This document shows, one piece after another, positions 57,501 to 64,000 of a stretch of 64,000 nt of DNA. A program made the translations under genes and the position numbers. The first letter of the stretch is position 1. Each line of letters starts with the position of its first letter. The DNA is taken from the NCBI GenBank assembly GCA_903904835.1, contig CAIVEI010000074.1:1-64000 (forward strand), written 5' to 3'. The notes under the pieces were generated by a model that was given only the letters and a program-made list of their open reading frames with translations, made no database searches and was not told the origin of the DNA. The stretch is from an uncultured Schlesneria sp. (GTDB taxonomy: Bacteria > Planctomycetota > Planctomycetia > Planctomycetales > Planctomycetaceae).

Positions 57501-59698
57501 AATCGGGGGCGCAGATCTGAGGCGAGAAATGACGTCTCAAGCAAAGATTCGATCTGAGCGATGTCTCTGGGACTTGACGCCGATGTCGCCAGTGCGTGAA
57601 CAAGGTCGTGCTCGGCTGTTGATTCAATCTTGTGCTGCCGCTCCTCCAGTCTCAGCAACAGATCGTTAATCTCAACTTTATCACTGGAGTCTTGAATCTC
57701 GATCAATTCGCAGAATCGATTCAAGTCATCAAGGAATTCTGCGACATCGTTGAATTCCGGTGACACTTTATCAGAACGGAGTGCTGCGGCCCGCCACCAT
57801 CGAACATAATCGTGCGCGCGAACGAGCAGATCATTACGCCGGTGGACCGCTTCTAAATAGGTTATCGAATGCTGACTGGCGGTCCGATACGCCGCGATGG
57901 CTGCCGTAAAAGCCGCTGTCGCGAGAGAATTTCTTTCACGCTGTACACCATCTAATAACAGGGTTTCACCGGCGAGGAGTTGTCGATCGGCTACGAGAAT
58001 CTCGTCCTTGACGATGTCCAAACACCCCAGACTCTGCACGGCTGCCTGCTCAGAGATTCGTCGAGCCGTCATCGCTGCGCGAATGAGTGGCCATGTGAGA
58101 TCGGATATTTGCGCAAGCTTCTGAAGCCCGTGCAGTTCGGCTAGCGATTGTTCGTTCGGTTCGAGATTATTTAACCATTCATCGAATCCGTTACGTTCGT
58201 CCTGACTGATGAACTTGTCGAATTCCTGGCACAGTTCTTCCAACCTCTTAGGAATGGGATGAATATTCCTTTTGGCCAGGAGTTCGGCGATTGCTAGTGA
58301 ATAGACTGGAGTTTTTGGCAGTGGTATCGGCCACATCGCTTTGGCGAGACGAGTCCCCACTCCGGTCCCCGTACCCGTCGGTGCAACGGGTGGAGTGATT
58401 ATGATCCCTCGAAGCGGCCCCAGGACCGGAAGCAACTTATTGCTTAGTTCGTTTGGTGATACATTGCCAGATCCAGGCACCAGAGTTTCGTAGGCGTGCA
58501 AGCGATCGGTCAAGGCCCCAATCAGATGGGGAGCAAGATCGATCGCAGTCGGCGAGTCAGACTTCCGAGCCGTAATGTCATTTGTAAGTTTCCACGCTTC
58601 AGAGATGAGTTCTTCCGCTGAAGTTTCGTTTGAAACTGCAGTAACACTCTTATCCTCTCCAGCTCCCTTTTCTTCGGCAACTGACGACGATTTGCCATCG
58701 GCCGCATTATCTTTCGGAACAATCGCAACTTTTTGATCTATCGCTTTCGCTTTCCGCACGGGAACAATAGTCGGATGCTTTCGTTCGTTGAAGTGCCCAG
58801 TGCCTCCCCAATACAACTGTGGCGTCTGAGATTCCATGCCGCCTGTTCGACGATCAACGTACTCCGAGACAGCGTGCGCGACCCATTCGTGTAACTCACT
58901 GACATCGATCTGAAGATCCGAATTCAAATCGGCAGCTCCGATTAACCCTTGCTCGACATAATATCCAAAAACCGACCTTTTCTGCGATTCGATGACGTGC
59001 GAGTTTTCGAGCCGGCCGTGCGAGCAAAGGACCCACAAGTGGTCATCACACGTTTTTTCCACAGAATCCCCGAGCAACCGCGAAAAGTCGTTTAAAATCC
59101 CCCCCTCATGTGGCAGCGACTGGACGTTTCCAGCGTCAATAATCAGCAGCTTGTGAGCGTTGGTCGATTGCCTGACTTGTTGAAGTAAATCGGCCACTCG
59201 AATGTGGTTCACCGATTCCGATGCTCGACCGAAATTCCAACAGAATTGAGCTTCGCCATGAGAAGAGACCCCGGCAGCAACGATTTCGATGATGACAATA
59301 TCGTTGTTGGAAAGGTTCGATTCGACCAACTTCAGACCGAGCGAATGAATTTCACTCGGGGAATTCCAACGTTTAAGACCAATGTCGGTATTATTTGTGT
59401 TGCCGAAAACAAATTGACGGACGCGTGTTAGCCCCGCCAATTCCTCGCCGGGATAGGCAATACCTGGCTGTTCGAAGAAACCGTCGATGTTTCCAGACAG
59501 ATCAGCGCCCGTCAGGAAGAGAAACTTTACATTGGGATGGCCGAAGGGTTGGCGAATGAGGTTGGTCAAACACGCAATCCCCGCGCAGAGTAGCCCTAAG
59601 GCACCGAGGAATCGAAGATAGCGCAGGACGACGTTCCAGCGACGCACGCTGCGTGATTCACGTCTCCAAGCGTTCCGGTTAGTGCTCACCACGACCAT
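54554..59698 (-). CDS. Giant membrane-anchored caspase-like protein lacking the catalytic Cys
   Basis: 1714 residues. A basic N-terminus and TM helix at about 28-48 are followed by a caspase-like (C14) fold at about 55-310. SSHG near 145-148 keeps the catalytic His147, and FGYYVEQGLIGAADLNSDLQIDVSELHEWV is typical of the family. The dyad Cys position reads IIDAGN (Ala189), so it is probably inactive. Residues 350-950 are helical and charged. About 980-1714 are beta-sandwich modules ending in Ig-like and carboxypeptidase-regulatory-like domains (DDQGLFAFSKVPPGKYKLKS). It overlaps the beta-barrel gene upstream by 13 bp and is followed by the methyltransferase gene after 9 bp. Confidence 0.75.
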   Translation of the reverse strand: MVVVSTNRNAWRRESRSVRRWNVVLRYLRFLGALGLLCAGIACLTNLIRQPFGHPNVKFLFLTGADLSGNIDGFFEQPGIAYPGEELAGLTRVRQFVFGNTNNTDIGLKRWNSPSEIHSLGLKLVESNLSNNDIVIIEIVAAGVSSHGEAQFCWNFGRASESVNHIRVADLLQQVRQSTNAHKLLIIDAGNVQSLPHEGGILNDFSRLLGDSVEKTCDDHLWVLCSHGRLENSHVIESQKRSVFGYYVEQGLIGAADLNSDLQIDVSELHEWVAHAVSEYVDRRTGGMESQTPQLYWGGTGHFNERKHPTIVPVRKAKAIDQKVAIVPKDNAADGKSSSVAEEKGAGEDKSVTAVSNETSAEELISEAWKLTNDITARKSDSPTAIDLAPHLIGALTDRLHAYETLVPGSGNVSPNELSNKLLPVLGPLRGIIITPPVAPTGTGTGVGTRLAKAMWPIPLPKTPVYSLAIAELLAKRNIHPIPKRLEELCQEFDKFISQDERNGFDEWLNNLEPNEQSLAELHGLQKLAQISDLTWPLIRAAMTARRISEQAAVQSLGCLDIVKDEILVADRQLLAGETLLLDGVQRERNSLATAAFTAAIAAYRTASQHSITYLEAVHRRNDLLVRAHDYVRWWRAAALRSDKVSPEFNDVAEFLDDLNRFCELIEIQDSSDKVEINDLLLRLEERQHKIESTAEHDLVHALATSASSPRDIAQIESLLETSFLASDLRPRLRTAAQTAASTISLEVSPLEMRRNVAAPQIVQQRQRDCISQMVQLELRMARLAEISEEVSPRSGSFLSLLEQLAENVEKSQQECIERPGNKSRLDDWSNACGLFDRTIQDWNQRLPERLQSTVTALSDSQLDTTAWARGWRGISRTLRLLRGKERLSAAADVLLGHIQLAEWRELLAFQEQRAKAASTNTSHSKSEYQVSLAESYRQAALAIGPVPRLATNSSPSMILSGTPELSLSEEVEGEVLVTIQNRLNTPSSTWIAIDYDRDLLDVRLPVDYTVYREPVATSSGRYHHQKDSILNPSLQRGSPSLILNPGARKVLKFVVRRVGSSTSPTKLIVKASGGSTNVRYECTVRVPIPETIELLIDGPARSWTASNSGFQLHPFPNKRTAFQLLIQNDGQPRVLDLELFPLERKPSLPLQSGLLLKEHAERLLRSLTLGPRLAVVTGFKLDADRVPHAIPLTGPLPPDPEKPLIDDKLGVKAGIAELPFGALLIITESGNGNKIFKHLEFSPQRPHRYVTSRVEYRPESQLANILIRRTDKTKSASRIKVRCEMKSSSVSTASTRTAIGEIAEDELETQFILPVPMGNENLTLAIDIDGFPRAFRYQISPRQPGGEVAEDIGSLVIRANIRDSTSLFACPRKFVNANVEIDAPPGSVADGLGYWEVGIDKGLDRELVQDTVVRFTVDRQARSRLCGYLPDGRLVIDTTVSDFVVSLPADGVCNQRALIVAHANVSGRDAWSNPVEIVLDGSGPRVANIAVGPDRVLVSGKDVEVAATVTDGDLSGVAKVDVSFDLEGTGRFAKEPPPTPAILSQNGTWVAKLTTEKMAPGSYLILVRATDKAGNQSEYGRVVAVLSSPEDLERQRAAVRVTLRGAVEFEKGPVPGAKVSLEFVEPAPKAAGTPAANSEKAGGDKSQTTALPSATFQPILTDDQGLFAFSKVPPGKYKLKSEAIIRNKTRKATLDITIDEQTPFKPAPRLKLP

Positions 59699-61656
59699 CG
59701 CATTTCAAGTGTCAACTGTTCCTTGTACCACCCCGTTGCATTTGTCGCGAATCCACCGCTCACACCGAATTCAAATAGCCCCAGGTCACCCTTTGGCCCG
59801 ATTACAAATCGGACACCCGGCTGGATATTCACAAAACTGGTGCTCGCGGACGCTTGAATCACCGGCGTCGGCAACGCACTAGGTAATGTGACAGTTCCTC
59901 CGGCGACTTCCCAGCCGACAGCTTCGAATACAGGAATAATAGCGAACGAGTCGGTCTCGTGAAGTACGTGGCTCACGCCCACTCCGTAATTAAAGACGTT
60001 TCCCGCTCCCGGACCGGCACTCATTGGAATCCAGTACTTTGCCTGCCCGTGAACGTAAGTTTGGGGTGACCATCGATAGTGAACAAGAAGTCCTGGTTCC
60101 AGGGATACCAAACCATTGCTCGTTCCTCGCTGAACCGGACCCGTAGGAAGGTAGGTTCGAAAAACGTGAGTGACTTGCCAGTCGCTACCATCGATCAGAA
60201 CCGTTTTGGGAGCAAGTGAAATATTGCCGATCCCTGATCCCGAGCTATTGTACTCCGGGTGCAGAGAACGCATCGGGACATCGGTCACCATCGAAAATCG
60301 CTTTCCCCCCGCTTCATAAATTGCGTCAAAATTCTGATAGTTGACATTGCTTTCGGGATGCGGGGGACCTTTTGATCCGATGGGTGCCCAGATGTAGGAT
60401 CCTCGATCAGGGGAATGAAGGCCAAGGGCCGACATCATCTTCAATCGAACGTTATTGGCAGGCTGACTCGTTTCGATTTCGAAGGGCGCAAACATCACGC
60501 GCTCGTGGCCAATACCGATGTCACCGTTTGTTTGATTGAAGTATTGGAACTTCCTGATCGGCCCCCAATCATGATAATCCTCTGAAAACTGGGGCGAATT
60601 GGGGGCCCAAAGATTGTTTCCGTAATCTTGTACGGAAATCACTTCAGGCGTCGGATTGGAAACGACAGGCATCGGCGACTCAACCATCGGCCCTGTCATT
60701 TGAAAATTGTCGCTGACAACATGGACTCGTGGCGACGTTTCGGAAGCGAAATCGAGAGAATGTCCGACCAGAGGAAGAGGCGGAAGTGGTTGCAACGGTT
60801 TACTTAACATTTGCGGGACATCATCCGCAAAATCAAGTGAATGGCTTTGTGAGGGGAGTGGTGAAATTGGTGGAGTCACGTCTGACGGAACCGTCTCCGT
60901 GGAATTCGCTTTGACGGTAACAAGTGTTTTCGAAAGGAGGTCAGGCAAGGCCCTTTCTGCCGGATTTTGATCACGATCTGTGAGTTTCCAGCCTTGGTTT
61001 TCGCGCACAGCCTTCCAAGCCTGTTTTTTCCGCAGTGTGGCCGGCCCCGGAGCCCGAGGCGTCGGAGCGGATATCGAGTCCACGCTCGGTAACGGCGGTA
61101 GTTCCGCTTGATCAAGGACACTCTCATCCTCGTACCAGAACTTTGATTCAATTGGGTTTTTAGAAGTTGGTGACGGGACCACTTCGTCCGAGCTGCCGAC
61201 ACGAGTTAATTTGCCATCATTTGAAGCAGTCGGTGGAGTCCAGGAAACCACTTGGATAACCGGATTGACTTTAAGGTCTTCGATATCGGGAAGCACCTGC
61301 TGACAATCAAGCGGCCGTACAGTGACATTGGTCTGTGACAACCCGGAATTCGTTTGCGTTTTCTGAGGGGCAGAAATGACAAAAGTACCTGATGCAGATG
61401 ACACACCAACAAACAAACCCAAAACAATACGCAGGACACACCGCTGCACGACAGGATCGAGAAGCCGCGTTTGTTTCGTCTCTGCGAATTGTCGATCTGC
61501 GTGTCGATCCACCTGAGTTCTTTCCCGAACAACAATGGAGGTCTGAGGAACCTGGGGGGATTTGAACGAAATTGCGGATTGTATTACCTGTATCAAAGAT
61601 ATTCGACATTCATGATCACATAGTCCACCACGACTTTCGGAGTTTGAAAAAAACAC
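59686..61656 (-). CDS. Predicted outer-membrane beta-barrel protein
   Basis: 656 residues. A hydrophobic signal-like segment lies at about 73-92 (CVLRIVLGLFVGVSSASG), followed by a long Pro/Ser-rich region and, from about 380, alternating aromatic strands ending QLTLEMRWSW. The terminal aromatic residue and strand pattern are typical of outer-membrane barrels. The GTG at 61656 leaves about 70 odd residues before the signal; a GTG at 61449 would put the signal at the start. It overlaps the caspase-like gene and likely shares its transcript. Channel and partner unknown. Confidence 0.65.
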   Translation of the reverse strand: MFFSNSESRGGLCDHECRISLIQVIQSAISFKSPQVPQTSIVVRERTQVDRHADRQFAETKQTRLLDPVVQRCVLRIVLGLFVGVSSASGTFVISAPQKTQTNSGLSQTNVTVRPLDCQQVLPDIEDLKVNPVIQVVSWTPPTASNDGKLTRVGSSDEVVPSPTSKNPIESKFWYEDESVLDQAELPPLPSVDSISAPTPRAPGPATLRKKQAWKAVRENQGWKLTDRDQNPAERALPDLLSKTLVTVKANSTETVPSDVTPPISPLPSQSHSLDFADDVPQMLSKPLQPLPPLPLVGHSLDFASETSPRVHVVSDNFQMTGPMVESPMPVVSNPTPEVISVQDYGNNLWAPNSPQFSEDYHDWGPIRKFQYFNQTNGDIGIGHERVMFAPFEIETSQPANNVRLKMMSALGLHSPDRGSYIWAPIGSKGPPHPESNVNYQNFDAIYEAGGKRFSMVTDVPMRSLHPEYNSSGSGIGNISLAPKTVLIDGSDWQVTHVFRTYLPTGPVQRGTSNGLVSLEPGLLVHYRWSPQTYVHGQAKYWIPMSAGPGAGNVFNYGVGVSHVLHETDSFAIIPVFEAVGWEVAGGTVTLPSALPTPVIQASASTSFVNIQPGVRFVIGPKGDLGLFEFGVSGGFATNATGWYKEQLTLEMRWSW

Positions 61657-61784
61657 CCGCTTTATTGCAAACCTGGGTAAACTGAAGCGATTTATTCAAT
61701 TAATCCGATTATTCGGACGATGAGAAACCCGATTAAAGCATCGATGCAACGCTTCGCGTGTTGTCTTAAAGAGTCTTGTCGACC

Positions 61785-62681
61785 ATGTTCATTCGTAACT
61801 CACGACTGAGGGATACAATTCACGCTGGGCTGACCTTGACATGGGCTCTGCTCCTAATGGCCGGATGTGCATCGATTCCTCCAACTCCTGCACCTCCGGC
61901 ACCGCCGCCGACTTCCGCGACTGCGGGAACGACGACCATCGTGGCAATTGCCCCACCAGCGGCGGCGGCAGGCCCCCCATGCAATCTGCTTGATTTCCTG
62001 GGAATCACGGCGATTGGCAAGGGGATATGCATGGAAGTTACCAAGATCGGTGGCTGTCTTCCGAATTTGATTCCCGGTATCAACAGTCTTGGACTTGGTG
62101 AATTTGCTAATCTTCCTCCGGTATTGCCGATTAATGATCCTCAGAACCTGAATTCATCGAACCCAGCAGTGGCTGCTGCTGCCGCAGCGATGCGCGATGA
62201 GGACGCCGCCCCCCAGAAGATCGCTGCCTTGAATTACCTGGCATCACGTGGATGTTCGAGCTGCGTTCCGGGAGCAGAGACCGCACTGTTGTCAGGGTTA
62301 GACGATTGTACCGAGTCAGTTCGCTTTGCCGCCGCGGCAGCACTTTATGATGCCGCTGGTCGCCCCTGTCGTGCCTGCAAAGCAGGAAACTGCTGCAGCC
62401 CGAAGATTCGGCAGAAACTCTGGGAGTTGGGCTACAAACACGATGAGTTGAAGAATAATTGTCCGGTTGAACCGTCCCCGCGTGTTCGACGGCAGTGTCG
62501 ACTGACGCTCCTTGCTTGCGGTTGTGATTGCGATTGCGATTGCTTTCCGTCCGAGCAACCAGCATCAACTCCCTTGGAAGGGCCTGATGCACGTCCTGCG
62601 GAAGGGCCTGCTTCAAGTCCAGACAGCGTCCCATTACCACCCGAGCCTGGCATGACGCAAGCGAATCGCAGTATCAATTAA
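61785..62681 (+). CDS. Cys-rich lipoprotein with HEAT-like core
   Basis: A 298-residue predicted lipoprotein: hydrophobic helix then LMAGC lipobox near 25-29. A low-complexity Pro/Ala stretch follows, a GICMEVTKIGGCLPNLIPGI segment and a helical core (KIAALNYLASRGCSSCVPGAETALLSGLDD; ESVRFAAAAALYDA) like HEAT repeats. Clusters of Cys (GCSSC, CRACKAGNCC, CGCDCDCDC) suggest metal binding or disulphides in the envelope. The ATG at 61785 is preferred over an upstream TTG. It is divergent from the barrel gene and 119 bp before the caspase-like gene. Confidence 0.7.
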   Translation: MFIRNSRLRDTIHAGLTLTWALLLMAGCASIPPTPAPPAPPPTSATAGTTTIVAIAPPAAAAGPPCNLLDFLGITAIGKGICMEVTKIGGCLPNLIPGINSLGLGEFANLPPVLPINDPQNLNSSNPAVAAAAAAMRDEDAAPQKIAALNYLASRGCSSCVPGAETALLSGLDDCTESVRFAAAAALYDAAGRPCRACKAGNCCSPKIRQKLWELGYKHDELKNNCPVEPSPRVRRQCRLTLLACGCDCDCDCFPSEQPASTPLEGPDARPAEGPASSPDSVPLPPEPGMTQANRSIN

Positions 62682-62800
62682 CAATCCATCACGACAGCAT
62701 CTGGCCGCAATAAACCCGTGGACAAGCGGCATGGGTTAGATAGAATTGAGAATTCCGGCAAAACCATCGCCGGTCCCAGTACACGGGAAGGCAACGGCAA

Positions 62801-64000
62801 ATGGCACGACCTGACACGGGCGAATCACGAGAAAAGACTTCAAGTTGGAAAGGCAAGTCTTCCTCAACTCTTCCCAAATCGAATTATGGTTGGCAAGTCG
62901 GTCGCGACTCTGCTCAGATTCGATTAACTCGGCGGCGAAATCGGCTCAGACGCCTTAGTTTTCAATCGCTTTTATTTCTCGTCGGTCTCGGAAGTGCCGT
63001 TTTTCTAGCAACTTTGCTACACCGTGAAATGCAACCGCCATTTGTGGCGATCGTTAAGACGGCTTATCCCAATGAGTTTCCGCCTAATTCCTGGTCGTAT
63101 GAGGACATTGAATCGCTTCGAACAGGGGCAGACTCGCTCGATCGAAAAACGCTAAATGTGGTCGATTTGTCTGATTCTGAACAGACAAACGAAAAACCTC
63201 TCGCACCGCCGGAAGAGCATGAGCGAAAGCGAGTGGTTGCCCAGGCGGAGCGCGCCGGTGTCATCATGTTCTACGTCTCAATGCATGGCGTTGTTAACGA
63301 TTTTGACGAAGCATGCGTGGTGGCAACCAAATCAGCATCTTTAGAGGCCAAGACTTGGGTACGAGTTTCCAGCCTGCTTTCTCAGATCGAAGAATGGAAC
63401 ATTCCGAAAAATGTGAAAAAGCTACTGATACTGGACTGCAACCGCCAGAACACGAATTGGAAAATTGGCTTGTTCAGAAACAATTTTGCAGAAAGGCTTT
63501 CGCAGGCCTTGGAGAAGAACCCCGTTCCAAATCTTGCGATTTTGAATTCGACGTCATCAGACCAGATTGGACACGCTTCAGCCGGGTTTCAAGGTTCAGT
63601 GTTTGGTCAGTTTTTAAGGCTTGGGTTGGCTGGTGCTGCCGATTTGCCTCTTGAAGGAGGGGATCACGACCACCGAGTCACTTTGGAGGAGTTGCACCGT
63701 TATCTCGTGAGGCATGTTGACAGCTGGTCGAAAGAAAATCGCGGGGTTTCACAGCAACCAATGCTGATTATGACTCCGAACAGCGCAGCCGACTTTGCAG
63801 CCAAATTTTCCTTAACCTGCTCACTCGACCGGTCCCGGCTTGACCGCCTTCTCAATAAATTTGACAGCAGTACGGCTGCTGACGCCACAGTTTCGAGTGA
63901 AAAGATAGAGAGTCTGTGGACAACGTACAGCGACCTCTGCAAAGGCTACGCTGACTCGATCGCCCCGGTTGAAATGGGTGAATTGCGCCGCCGACTTGTC
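62801..64000 (+). CDS. Membrane-anchored caspase-like peptidase (C14), 3' end outside window
   Basis: The ATG at 62801 opens a frame that stays open to the right edge (400 codons). A basic N-terminus is followed by a TM helix at about 54-72, then a caspase-like domain. YVSMHG carries the catalytic His162 and LLILDCNRQN the catalytic Cys213. SVFGQFLRLGLAGAADLPLEGGDHDHRVTLEELHRYL follows, as in the giant gene at 54554, with which it shares the whole layout. The His/Cys dyad is intact here, so it is probably an active peptidase; the rest of the protein is not visible. Confidence 0.75.
   Translation, partial: MARPDTGESREKTSSWKGKSSSTLPKSNYGWQVGRDSAQIRLTRRRNRLRRLSFQSLLFLVGLGSAVFLATLLHREMQPPFVAIVKTAYPNEFPPNSWSYEDIESLRTGADSLDRKTLNVVDLSDSEQTNEKPLAPPEEHERKRVVAQAERAGVIMFYVSMHGVVNDFDEACVVATKSASLEAKTWVRVSSLLSQIEEWNIPKNVKKLLILDCNRQNTNWKIGLFRNNFAERLSQALEKNPVPNLAILNSTSSDQIGHASAGFQGSVFGQFLRLGLAGAADLPLEGGDHDHRVTLEELHRYLVRHVDSWSKENRGVSQQPMLIMTPNSAADFAAKFSLTCSLDRSRLDRLLNKFDSSTAADATVSSEKIESLWTTYSDLCKGYADSIAPVEMGELRRRLV

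Overview
The window looks like a chromosomal segment of a planctomycete (Planctomycetota), probably Planctomycetaceae-like with mid-range GC. The evidence is a secreted protein with the planctomycete-type N-terminal sorting motif (LECRLVP), a TAT-exported Gfo/Idh/MocA oxidoreductase, a DUF1570 lipoprotein, a DUF4432 epimerase-like protein, a shortened second SecA, a CpXC-type zinc-ribbon membrane protein, and hairpin-rich spacers. No identity was computed, so the genus is left open.

Layout. 1-8953 is mostly housekeeping: a terminator and a tRNA-Arg-like relic, a VWA protein, then a minus-strand block (short SecA paralogue, thioesterase, CBM9-like protein, FtsH, GT2 glycosyltransferase) and a plus-strand DUF4432 gene. 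8954-9558 is a small graveyard holding an Rpn/PD-(D/E)XK tail and a second copy of the DUF4432 3' end. 9559-16931 is the most unusual block. Four same-strand genes encode a catalase-related haem protein, a class-3 lipase, a membrane-anchored patatin-like phospholipase and a fatty-acid alpha-dioxygenase/cyclooxygenase-type haem protein, followed by a DUF1304 membrane protein. Together they read as a complete oxylipin-type route: release fatty acid, oxygenate it, rearrange the hydroperoxide. 16932-28872 holds a 1.5 kb spacer, a DivIC-like protein, a DUF1570 lipoprotein, a GT39-like membrane protein, a zinc-ribbon protein, an oxidoreductase with a 45-bp repeat array at its end, a secreted beta-rich protein, a ChrA chromate transporter, an ADP-ribosylglycohydrolase stub and small proteins.

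29383-52768 is a type VI secretion locus: tssA-tssB-tssC-hcp-tagJ-tssE-tssF-tssG-clpV. A cargo region follows, with a frameshifted gene, two related zinc metallopeptidases each followed by an intact or decayed partner gene, and two unknown proteins. Next come two tandem TPR-methyltransferases, vgrG and a convergent PAAR-like DUF4280 gene. tssJ, tssK, tssL and tssM are not in the window.

52976-64000 holds a minus-strand operon (outer-membrane beta-barrel, a 1714-residue membrane-anchored caspase-like protein lacking the catalytic Cys, and a methyltransferase with regulatory domain). A divergent plus-strand pair follows: a Cys-rich lipoprotein and a second membrane-anchored caspase-like protein that keeps its His/Cys dyad and runs off the right edge.
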